NCBI GenBank assembly: GCA_963210315.1
Contig: OY723264.1
Span: 1 to 64,000, forward strand
DNA length: 64,000 nucleotides
Direction of reading: 5' to 3'
Origin: Rhynchopus euleeides
Lineage: Eukaryota; Euglenozoa; Diplonemea; Diplonemida; Diplonemidae
The translations under genes were made by a program, and so were the position numbers. Shown here one piece after another: positions 47,691 to 57,014 of this stretch. Every line of letters begins with the position of its first letter. The stretch's first letter is position 1. The notes under the pieces were generated by a model, which saw only the letters and a program-made list of their open reading frames with translations, had not been told where the DNA came from and searched no databases.

Positions 47691-48339
47691 GGGCCAGAGT
47701 GGTCGAACCTGCAAGGAGCAGGTCCCCGCTCGACTACGTAGAGTATAGAGTAGAGTTTTGAGTAGAGGTAGATCCCCCCCCCTAGACCAGATGCCTTTGT
47801 GCAGTAGAGCACACACAGGTGCTGTGAATACCCCCTCCTCCGTCCCCCCCCCCCCCCTCCCCACCCAACTCCCCCTCGCGGCAGGCACGGTCGGCCCGAC
47901 GAGTCAGTTCAGTGTTGTCCCTCAACGAGACCCCCTGTCCCCGGCCCTGTGAGCACCACAGCACCAGGGAATAGGCATCCCAACTCACAGGACCCACCGC
48001 CGTCACTGCATGCCCCTCTGCCCCGCGTTTCGTTACCTTCTCTGCCAGGTCACGGGTCCCCCCTCCAGGTGCCCTCCCGCCTCATCCCTTTTTACCCCCG
48101 TCGTTGCCCGTTTTGGCGCCCCCGATAGGCGGACCCAGGGAGCCTCGTCAAAGTGCCATCCCTACAGGAGATCGCCCTGGTTTTGGCCCCCATGAGCACC
48201 ATGGCACCAGTAATCCAGGAAATTTGGCTCCCTGGATCCACCGTCACTGCTATTCTTGTCCTTCTGCATTACCTTTCACGCTTATTTGCCTTCGGACTGG
48301 GTCATGGGATGGAAGAGGGCGGTCGGGGTCTGGGGAAGT
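47691..48339 (+). other. Pyrimidine-rich 3' untranslated region of island 2
   Basis: This is about 650 bp after the TGA stop. It contains a GTAGAG-rich patch near 47738-47770, C(10) at 47774-47783 and C(14) at 47844-47857, then a diverged internal duplication (separate entry). Small frames here have no recognisable domain, and I see no gene. It lies between the coding frame and the 28S-like segment, in the position of a retroelement or mRNA 3' UTR. Confidence 0.6.
47908..48310 (+). repeat. Diverged direct duplication in the 3' region, offset about 243-252 bp
   Basis: Two collinear, moderately diverged copies are visible. Matching landmarks are GAGCACCACAGCACCAG at 47951 with GAGCACCATGGCACCAG at 48194; CGTCACTGC at 48001 with 48242; GTTACCTT/ATTACCTT shortly after; and GGTCACGGG at 48048 with GGTCATGGG at 48300. 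Small indels shift the offset between 241 and 252. The copies are much more diverged than the satellite blocks, so the duplication is older than the insertion and belongs to the element. Confidence 0.65.
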
Positions 48340-48402
48340 GACAGAAAAATTACCACAGGGATAACTGGCTTGTGGCAGCCAAGCGTTCATAGCGACGGTG
48401 CT
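48340..48402 (+). ncRNA. Fragment of 28S (LSU) rRNA sequence
   Basis: About 60 bases are nearly identical to the conserved LSU rRNA stretch around the peptidyl-transferase region: ACAGAAAAATTACCACAGG, then ATAACTGGCTTGTGGCAGCC, then AAGCGTTCATAGCGACG. The only clear change up to 48397 is A for G at 48349. Eukaryotic 28S continues TTGCTTTTTGATCC; here GTGCT follows and then the match stops. The GGCAGCCAAG form is that of plants, algae and many protists rather than animals. It is a fragment, not a functional rRNA gene. Upstream of 48339 the match also stops, so both edges are abrupt. Confidence 0.85.
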
Positions 48403-48486
48403 AATATAGCTAGCCTTACGTCGGGCTTTGTCTCGGTAAGGATCTCTTCGAGCTAGCTATATTAACATATTGCACATCGCACCGTT
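48394..48486 (+). ncRNA. Long imperfect hairpin fused to the 28S fragment
   Basis: CGGTGC at 48396-48401 pairs with GCACCG at 48479-48484, extendable by A-T and G-T pairs. Directly inside, TAATATAGCTAGC (48402-48414) pairs perfectly over 13 bp with GCTAGCTATATTA (48452-48464), leaving a 14-nt bulge on the 3' side. Further in, CTTAC (48415-48419) pairs with GTAAG (48436-48440), and CGGG (48422-48425) pairs with CTCG (48432-48435) around a CTTTGT loop. The lowest stem uses the last bases of the 28S fragment, so the fold spans the fusion point. I recognise no known RNA family. No core motifs of group I or hammerhead ribozymes are evident by eye. Confidence 0.6.
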
Positions 48487-48706
48487 CCGAAGGATGGGTA
48501 CGTGATGCAGGTTTAGGTCTTGTGCTAATGTTACACACAGCAAGACCCCTGACTGAACGGGTTCGTCCCAGCCTGGAGTCATCTTGCTTGCAAGAGCTCC
48601 GCAACAGGCAAAACAGTCGGGAAGACACGGTGGTGAAAATCACCTAAAACCTGCAGGGGAAAAGCTAGGATCGCTCGAATGGGCCGGACCGGAATGCCTC
48701 TCCTCA
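48487..48706 (+). ncRNA. Hairpin-rich tail region before the poly(A) of island 2
   Basis: Short perfect stems follow one another: GGTCTTG/CAAGACC (48516-48522 with 48541-48547), GGG/CCC around TTCGT (48559-48569), CTTGC/GCAAG near 48583, and GGTGA/TCACC around AAA near 48632. The GGTTCGTCCC in the second stem resembles a Pol III B box with one mismatch, but no convincing A box is found at the usual distance. The segment ends CCGGACCGGAATGCCTCTCC and is followed by A(19). Together with 48340-48486 it could be a SINE body or a structured LINE 3' end. Confidence 0.45.
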
Positions 48707-48725
48707 AAAAAAAAAAAAAAAAAAA
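48707..48725 (+). other. Poly(A) tail of island 2
   Basis: Nineteen A are followed directly by satellite at 48726. The tract marks the 3' end of the insertion and shows that it was copied from RNA with, or primed on, an A-rich 3' end. Confidence 0.8.
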
Positions 48726-50993
48726 GACAGCTCCTGGTTTTGCCAAGTTCTGTATGCAGGCAGCTCCTGGTTTTGCCAAGTTCTGTATGCAGGCAGCTCC
48801 TGGTTTTGCCAAGTTCTGCACGCAGGCAGCTCCTGGTTTTGCCAAGTTCTGTATGCAGGCAGCTTATGGTTTTGCCAAGTTCTGCACGCAGGCAGCTCCT
48901 GGTTTTGCCAAGTTCTGTATGCAGGCAGCTCCTGGTTTTGCCAAGTTCTGCATGCAGGCAGCTCCTGGTTTTGCCAAGTTCTGTATGCAGGCAGCTCCTG
49001 GTTTTGCCAAGTTCTGTATGCAGGCAGCTCCTGGTTTTGCCAAGTTCTGTATGCAGGCAGCTCCTGGTTTTGCCAAGTTCTGCATGCAGACAGCTCCTGG
49101 TTTTGCCAAGTTCTGTATGCAGGCAGCTCCTGGTTTTGCCAAGTTCTGTATGCAGGCAGCTCCTGGTTTTGCCAAGTTCTGCATGCAGGCAGCTCCTGGT
49201 TTTGCCAAGTTCTGTATGCAGGCAGCTCCTGGTTTTGCCAAGTTCTGTATGCAGGCAGCTTATGGTTCTGCCACGTTCTGCACGCAGGCAGCTCCTGGTT
49301 TTGCAAAGTTCTGCACGCAGGCAGCTCCTGGTTTTGCCACATTCTGCATGCAGGCAGCTCCTGGTTTTGCCAAGTTCTGCACGCAGGCAGCTCCTGGTTT
49401 TGCCAAGTTCTGTATGCAGGCAGCTCCTGGTTTTGCCAAGTTCTGCATGCAGGCAGCTCCTGGTTTTGCCAAGTTCTGCATGCAGGCAGCTCCTGGTTTT
49501 GCCACGTTCTGTATGCAGGCAGCTCCTGGTTTTGCCAAGTTCTGCATGCAGGCAGCTCCTGGTTTTGCCAAGTTCTGTATGCAGGCAGCTCCTGGTTTTG
49601 CCAAGTTCTGCATGCAGGCAGCTCCTGGTTTTGCCAAGTTCTGTATGCAGGCTGCTCCTGGTTTTGCCAAGTTCTGTATGCAGGCAGCTCCTGGTTTTGC
49701 CAAGTTCTGTATGCAGGCAGCTCCTGGTTTTGCCAAGTTCTGTATGCAGGCAGCTCCTGGTTTTGCCAAGTTCTGTATGCAGGCAGCTCCTGGTTTTGCC
49801 AAGTTCTGCATGCAGGCAGCTCCTGGTTTTGCCAAGTTCTGCATGCAGGCAGCTCCTGGTTTTGCCAAGTTCTGTATGCAGGCAGCTCCTGGTTTTGCCA
49901 AGTTCTGTATGCAGGCAGCTCCTGGCTTTGCCAAGTTCTGTATGCAGGCAGCTCCTGGTTTTGCCAAGTTCTGTATGCAGGCAGCTCCTGGTTTTGCCAA
50001 GTTCTGCATGCTGGCAGCTCCTGGTTTTGCCAAGTTCTGTATGCAGGCAGCTCCTGGTTTTGCCAAGTTCTGCATGCAGGCAGCTCCTGGTTTTGCCAAG
50101 TTCTGCATGCAGGCAGCTCCTGGTTTTGCCAAGTTCTGTATGCAGGCAGCTCCTGGTTTTGCCAAGTTCTGCATGCAGGCAGCTCCTGGTTTTGCCAAGT
50201 TCTGCATGCAGGCAGCTCCTGGTTTTGCCAAGTTCTGTATGCAGGCAGCTCCTGGTTTTGCCAAGTTCTGCATGCAGGCAGCTCCTGGTTTTGCCAAGTT
50301 CTGTATGCAGGCAGCTCCTGGTTTTGCCAAGTTCTGTATGCAGGCAGCTCCTGGTTTTGCCAAGTTCTGTATGCAGGCAGCTCCTGGTTTTGCCAAGTTC
50401 TGCATGCAGGCAGCTCCTGGTTTTGCCAAGTTCTGTATGCAGGCAGCTCCTGGTTTTGCCAAGTTCTGCATGCAGGCAGCTCCTGGTTTTGCCAAGTTCT
50501 GTATGCAGGCAGCTCCTGGTTTTGCCAAGTTCTGCATGCAGGCAGCTCCTGGTTTTGCCAAGTTCTGCATGCAGGCAGCTCCTGGCTTTGCCAAGTTCTG
50601 TATGCAGGCAGCTCCTGGTTTTGCCAAGTTCTGTATGCAGGCAGCTCCTGGTTTTGCCAAGTTCTGCATGCAGGCAGCTCCTGGTTTTGCCAAGTTCTGC
50701 ATGCAGGCAGCTCCTGGTTTTGCCAAGTTCTGTATGCAGGCAGCTCCTGGTTTTGCCAAGTTCTGCATGCAGGCAGCTCCTGGTTTTGCCAAGTTCTGTA
50801 TGCAGGCAGCTCCTGGTTTTGCCAAGTTCTGTATGCAGGCAGCTCCTGGTTTTGCCAAGTTCTGCATGCAGGCAGCTCCTGGTTTTGCCAAGTTCTGCAT
50901 GCAGGCAGCTCCTGGTTTTGCCAAGTTCTGTATGCAGGCAGCTCCTGGTTTTGCCAAGTTCTGCATGCAGGCAGCTCCTGGTTTTGCCAAGTT

Positions 50994-53900
50994 CTCTGTG
51001 CAGGCAGCTCCTGGTTTTGCCAAGTTCTGCATGCAGGCAGCTCCTGGTTTTGCCAAGTTCTGTATGCAGGCAGCTCCTGGTTTTGCCAAGTTCTGCATGC
51101 AGGCAGCTCCTGGTTTTGCCAAGTTCTGCATGCAGGCAGCTCCTGGTTTTGCCAAGTTCTGTATGCAGGCAGCTCCTGGTTTTGCCAAGTTCTGCATGCA
51201 GGCAGCTCCTGGTTTTGCCAAGTTCTGTATGCAGGCTGCTCCTGGTTTTGCCAAGTTCTGTATGCAGGCAGCTCCTGGTTTTGCCAAGTTCTGTATGCAG
51301 GCAGCTCCTGGTTTTGCCAAGTTCTGTATGCAGGCAGCTCCTGGTTTTGCCAAGTTCTGTATGCAGGCAGCTCCTGGTTTTGCCAAGTTCTGCATGCAGG
51401 CAGCTCCTGGTTTTGCCAAGTTCTGTATGCAGGCAGCTCCTGGTTTTGCCAAGTTCTGCATGCAGGCAGCTCCTGGTTTTGCCAAGTTCTGCATGCAGGC
51501 AGCTCCTGGTTTTGCCAAGTTCTGTATGCAGGCAGCTCCTGGTTTTGCCAAGTTCTGCATGCAGGCAGCTCCTGGTTTTGCCAAGTTCTGTATGCAGGCA
51601 GCTCCTGGTTTTGCCAAGTTCTGCATGCAGGCAGCTCCTGGTTTTGCCAAGTTCTGTATGCAGGCTGCTCCTGGTTTTGCCAAGTTCTGTATGCAGGCAG
51701 CTCCTGGTTTTGCCAAGTTCTGTATGCAGGCAGCTCCTGGTTTTGCCAAGTTCTGTATGCAGGCAGCTCCTGGTTTTGCCAAGTTCTGTATGCAGGCAGC
51801 TCCTGGTTTTGCCAAGTTCTGTATGCAGGCAGCTCCTGGTTTTGCCAAGTTCTGCATGCTGGCAGCTCCTGGTTTTGCCAAGTTCTGTATGCAGGCAGCT
51901 CCTGGTTTTGCCAAGTTCTGCATGCAGGCAGCTCCTGGTTTTGCCAAGTTCTGCATGCAGGCAGCTCCTGGTTTTGCCAAGTTCTGTATGCAGGCAGCTC
52001 CTGGTTTTGCCAAGTTCTGCATGCAGGCAGCTCCTGGTTTTGCCAAGTTCTGCATGCAGGCAGCTCCTGGTTTTGCCAAGTTCTGTATGCAGGCAGCTCC
52101 TGGTTTTGCCAAGTTCTGCATGCAGGCAGCTCCTGGTTTTGCCAAGTTCTGTATGCAGGCTGCTCCTGGTTTTGCCAAGTTCTGTATGCAGGCAGCTCCT
52201 GGTTTTGCCAAGTTCTGTATGCAGGCAGCTCCTGGTTTTGCCAAGTTCTGTATGCAGGCAGCTCCTGGTTTTGCCAAGTTCTGCATGCAGGCAGCTCCTG
52301 GTTTTGCCAAGTTCTGCATGCAGGCAGCTCCTGGTTTTGCCAAGTTCTGTATGCAGGCAGCTCCTGGTTTTGCCAAGTTCTGCATGCAGGCAGCTCCTGG
52401 TTTTGCCAAGTTCTGTATGCAGGCAGCTCCTGGTTTTGCCAAGTTCTGCATGCAGGCAGCTCCTGGTTTTGCCAAGTTCTGCATGCAGGCAGCTCCTGGC
52501 TTTGCCAAGTTCTGTATGCAGGCAGCTCCTGGTTTTGCCAAGTTCTGTATGCAGGCAGCTCCTGGTTTTGCCAAGTTCTGCATGCTGGCAGCTCCTGGTT
52601 TTGCCAAGTTCTGTATGCAGGCAGCTCCTGGTTTTGCCAAGTTCTGCATGCAGGCAGCTCCTGGTTTTGCCAAGTTCTGCATGCAGGCAGCTCCTGGTTT
52701 TGCCAAGTTCTGTATGCAGGCAGCTCCTGGTTTTGCCAAGTTCTGCATGCAGGCAGCTCCTGGTTTTGCCAAGTTCTGTATGCAGGCAGCTCCTGGTTTT
52801 GCCAAGTTCTGCATGCAGGCAGCTCCTGGTTTTGCCAAGTTCTGCATGCAGGCAGCTCCTGGTTTTGCCAAGTTCTGTATGCAGGCAGCTCCTGGTTTTG
52901 CCAAGTTCTGCATGCAGGCAGCTCCTGGTTTTGCCAAGTTCTCTGTGCAGGCAGCTCCTGGTTTTGCCAAGTTCTGCATGCAGGCAGCTCCTGGTTTTGC
53001 CAAGTTCTGCATGCAGGCAGCTCCTGGTTTTGCCAAGTTCTGTATGCAGGCAGCTCCTGGTTTTGCCAAGTTCTGCATGCAGGCAGCTCCTGGTTTTGCC
53101 AAGTTCTGCATGCAGGCAGCTCCTGGTTTTGCCAAGTTCTGTATGCAGGCAGCTCCTGGTTTTGCCAAGTTCTGCATGCAGGCAGCTCCTGGTTTTGCCA
53201 AGTTCTGCATGCAGGCAGCTTATGGTTTTGCCAAGTTCTGCATGCAGGCAGCTCCTGGTTTTGCCAAGTTCTGTATGCAGGCAGCTCCTGGTTTTGCCAA
53301 GTTCTGCATGCAGGCAGCTCCTGGTTTTGCCAAGTTCTGCATGCAGGCAGCTCCTGGTTTTGCCAAGTTCTGTATGCAGGCAGCTCCTGGTTTTGCCAAG
53401 TTCTGCATGCAGGCAGCTCCTGGTTTTGCCAAGTTCTCTATGCAGGCAGCTCCTGGTTTTGCCAAGTTCTGCATGCAGGCAGCTCCTGGTTTTGCCAAGT
53501 TCTGCATGCAGGCAGCTTATGGTTTTGCCAAGTTCTGCATGCAGGCAGCTCCTGGTTTTGCCAAGTTCTGTATGCAGGCAGCTCCTGGTTTTGCCAAGTT
53601 CTGCATGCAGGCAGCTCCTGGTTTTGCCAAGTTCTGCATGCAGGCAGCTCCTGGTTTTGCCAAGTTCTGTATGCAGGCAGCTCCTGGTTTTGCCAAGTTC
53701 TGCATGCAGGCAGCTCCTGGTTTTGCCAAGTTCTGTATGCAGGCAGCTCCTGGTTTTGCCAAGTTCTGCATGCAGGCAGCTCCTGGTTTTGCCAAGTTCT
53801 GTATGCAGGCTGCTCCTGGTTTTGCCAAGTTCTGTATGCAGGCAGCTCCTGGTTTTGCCAAGTTCTGTATGCAGGCAGCTCCTGGTTTTGCCAAGTTCTG

Positions 53901-55400
53901 TATGCAGGCAGCTCCTGGTTTTGCCAAGTTCTGTATGCAGGCAGCTCCTGGTTTTGCCAAGTTCTGCATGCAGGCAGCTCCTGGTTTTGCCAAGTTCTGT
54001 ATGCAGGCAGCTCCTGGTTTTGCCAAGTTCTGCATGCAGGCAGCTCCTGGTTTTGCCAAGTTCTGCATGCAGGCAGCTCCTGGTTTTGCCAAGTTCTGTA
54101 TGCAGGCAGCTCCTGGTTTTGCCAAGTTCTGTATGCAGGCAGCTCCTGGCTTTGCCAAGTTCTGTATGCAGGCAGCTCCTGGTTTTGCCAAGTTCTGTAT
54201 GCAGGCAGCTCCTGGTTTTGCCAAGTTCTGCATGCTGGCAGCTCCTGGTTTTGCCAAGTTCTGTATGCAGGCAGCTCCTGGTTTTGCCAAGTTCTGCATG
54301 CAGGCAGCTCCTGGTTTTGCCAAGTTCTGCATGCAGGCAGCTCCTGGTTTTGCCAAGTTCTGTATGCAGGCAGCTCCTGGTTTTGCCAAGTTCTGCATGC
54401 AGGCAGCTCCTGGTTTTGCCAAGTTCTGCATGCAGGCAGCTCCTGGTTTTGCCAAGTTCTGCATGCAGGCAGCTCCTGGTTTTGCCAAGTTCTGCATGCA
54501 GGCAGCTCCTGGTTTTGCCAAGTTCTGTATGCAGGCAGCTCCTGGTTTTGCCAAGTTCTGCATGCAGGCAGCTCCTGGTTTTGCCAAGTTCTGTATGCAG
54601 GCTGCTCCTGGTTTTGCCAAGTTCTGTATGCAGGCAGCTCCTGGTTTTGCCAAGTTCTGTATGCAGGCAGCTCCTGGTTTTGCCAAGTTCTGTATGCAGG
54701 CAGCTCCTGGTTTTGCCAAGTTCTGCATGCAGGCAGCTCCTGGTTTTGCCAAGTTCTGCATGCAGGCAGCTCCTGGTTTTGCCAAGTTCTGTATGCAGGC
54801 AGCTCCTGGTTTTGCCAAGTTCTGCATGCAGGCAGCTCCTGGTTTTGCCAAGTTCTGTATGCAGGCAGCTCCTGGTTTTGCCAAGTTCTGCATGCAGGCA
54901 GCTCCTGGTTTTGCCAAGTTCTGCATGCAGGCAGCTCCTGGCTTTGCCAAGTTCTGTATGCAGGCAGCTCCTGGTTTTGCCAAGTTCTGTATGCAGGCAG
55001 CTCCTGGTTTTGCCAAGTTCTGCATGCTGGCAGCTCCTGGTTTTGCCAAGTTCTGTATGCAGGCAGCTCCTGGTTTTGCCAAGTTCTGCATGCAGGCAGC
55101 TCCTGGTTTTGCCAAGTTCTGCATGCAGGCAGCTCCTGGTTTTGCCAAGTTCTGTATGCAGGCAGCTCCTGGTTTTGCCAAGTTCTGCATGCAGGCAGCT
55201 CCTGGTTTTGCCAAGTTCTGCATGCAGGCAGCTCCTGGTTTTGCCAAGTTCTGTATGCAGGCAGCTCCTGGTTTTGCCAAGTTCTGCATGCAGGCAGCTC
55301 CTGGTTTTGCTAAGTTCTCTATGCAGGCAGCTCCTGGTTTTGCCAAGTTCTGCATGCAGGCAGCTCCTGGTTTTGCCAAGTTCTGCATGCAGGCAGCTTA
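50994..55400 (+). repeat. Higher-order blocks of 1,947 and 1,881 bp in array 3
   Basis: The rare CTCTGTG monomer at 50994 recurs at 52941 (offset 1,947, 59 monomers). The rare CTCTATG monomer at 53436 recurs at 55317 (offset 1,881, 57 monomers), with its neighbours 53220-53507 matching the stretch ending at 55388. ATGCTGGCAG and AGGCTGCTCC markers recur across the region, in similar order, several times. CTCTGTG and CTCTATG differ by one base, so all four may derive from one ancestral variant monomer. Confidence 0.75.
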
Positions 55401-57014
55401 TGGTTTTGCCAAGTTCTGCATGCAGGCAGCTCCTGGTTTTGCCAAGTTCTGTATGCAGGCAGCTCCTGGTTTTGCCAAGTTCTGCATGCAGGCAGCTCCT
55501 GGTTTTGCCAAGTTCTGCATGCAGGCAGCTCCTGTTTTTGCCAAGGTCTGCATGCAGGCAGCTCCTGGTTTTGCCAAGTTCTGTATGCAGGCAGCTCCTG
55601 GTTTTGCCAAGTTCTGCATGCAGGCAGCTCCTGGTTTTGCCAAGTTCTGTATGCAGGCAGCTCCTGGTTTTGCCAAGTTCTGTATGCAGGCAGCTCCTGG
55701 TTTTGCCAAGTTCTGCATGCAGGCAGCTCCTGGTTTTGCCAAGTTCTGCATGCAGGCAGCTCCTGGTTTTGCCAAGTTCTGTATGCAGGCAGCTCCTGGT
55801 TTTGCCAAGTTCTGTATGCAGGCAGCTCCTGGTTTTGCCAAGTTCTGCATGCAGGCAGCTCCTGGTTTTGCCAAGTTCTGTATGCAGGCAGCTCCTGGTT
55901 TTGCCAAGTTCTGTATGCAGGCAGCTGCTGGTTTTGCCAAGTTCTGTATGCAGGCAGCTCCTGGTTTTGCCAAGTTCTGCATGCAGGCAGCTCCTGGTTT
56001 TGCCAAGTTCTGCATGCAGGCAGCTCCTGGTTTTGCCAAGTTCTGTATGCAGGCAGCTCCTGGTTTTGCCAAGTTCTGTATGCAGGCAGCTCCTGGTTTT
56101 GCCAAGTTCTGTATGCAGGCAGCTGCTGGTTTTGCCAAGTTCTGTATGCAGGCAGCTCCTGGTTTTGCCAAGTTCTGCATGCAGGCAGCTCCTGGTTTTG
56201 CCAAGTTCTGCATGCAGGCAGCTCCTGGTTTTGCTAAGTTCTGTATGCAGGCAGCTCCTGGTTTTGCCAAGTTCTGTATGCAGGCAGCTCCTGGTTTTGC
56301 CAAGTTCTGTATGCAGGCAGCTCCTGGTTTTGCCAAGTTCTGCATGCAGGCAGCTCCTGGTTTTGCCAAGTTCTGTATGCAGGCTGCTCCTGGTTTTGCC
56401 AAGTTCTGTATGCAGGCAGCTCCTGGTTTTGCCAAGTTCTGTATGCAGGCAGCTCCTGGTTTTGCCAAGTTCTGTATGCAGGCAGCTCCTGGTTTTGCCA
56501 AGTTCTGCATGCAGGCAGCTCCTGGTTTTGCCAAGTTCTGTATGCAGGCAGCTCCTGGTTTTGCCAAGTTCTGTATGCAGGCAGCTCCTGGTTTTGCCAA
56601 GTTCTGTATGCAGGCAGCTCCTGGTTTTGCCAAGTTCTGTATGCAGGCAGCTCCTGGTTTTGCCAAGTTCTGCATGCAGGCAGCTCCTGGTTTTGCCAAG
56701 TTCTGCATGCAGGCAGCTTATGGTTTTGCCAAGTTCTGCATGCAGGCAGCTCCTGGTTTTGCCAAGTTCTGTATGCAGGCAGCTCCTGGTTTTGCCAAGT
56801 TCTGTATGCAGGCTGCTCCTAGTTTTGCCAAGTTCTGTATGCAGGCAGCTCCTGGTTTTGCCAAGTTCTGTATGCAGGCAGCTCCTGGTTTTGCCAAGTT
56901 CTGCATGCAGGCAGCTCCTGGTTCTGCCAAGTTCTGTATGCAGGCAGCTCCTGGTTTTGCCAAGTTCTGTATGCAGGCAGCTCCTGGTTTTGCCAAGTTC
57001 TGTATGCAGGCAGC

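Larger units (their letters stand above)
46620..48725 (+). mobile_element. Island 2: 5'-truncated retroposon with OTU/zinc-finger frame
   Basis: This 2.1-kb non-satellite block is inserted in the satellite on the plus strand. The order is: 3' part of a coding frame (46620-47690), pyrimidine-rich 3' region (47691-48339), 28S-rRNA-like segment (48340-48402), hairpin-rich segment (to 48706), and A(19) (48707-48725). The satellite sequence CAGCTCCTGG precedes it (46610-46619) and is repeated immediately after the A tract (48728-48737), consistent with a target-site duplication of 10 bp, or 13 with one mismatch. The abrupt start inside a protein domain plus the 3' A tail is the usual picture of a 5'-truncated LINE or a processed retrocopy. 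No reverse transcriptase or endonuclease is present, so the element type is not settled. Confidence 0.75.

Noticed and set aside
47059..47748. Proline-rich 229-codon frame overlapping the OTU frame
   Set aside because: It is an out-of-frame shadow of the GC-rich, Ser/Thr-coding repeat; the OTU and zinc-finger motifs are in the other frame.
48559..48569. tRNA gene or tRNA-derived SINE head (GGTTCGTCCC like a B box)
   Set aside because: No A box at a proper distance, no cloverleaf, no acceptor stem; one mismatch in the B box. Left as a weak remark only.
48398..48706. Group I or group II intron after the 28S exon
   Set aside because: No downstream 28S exon resumes after the segment, no recognisable catalytic core motif, and it ends in poly(A).
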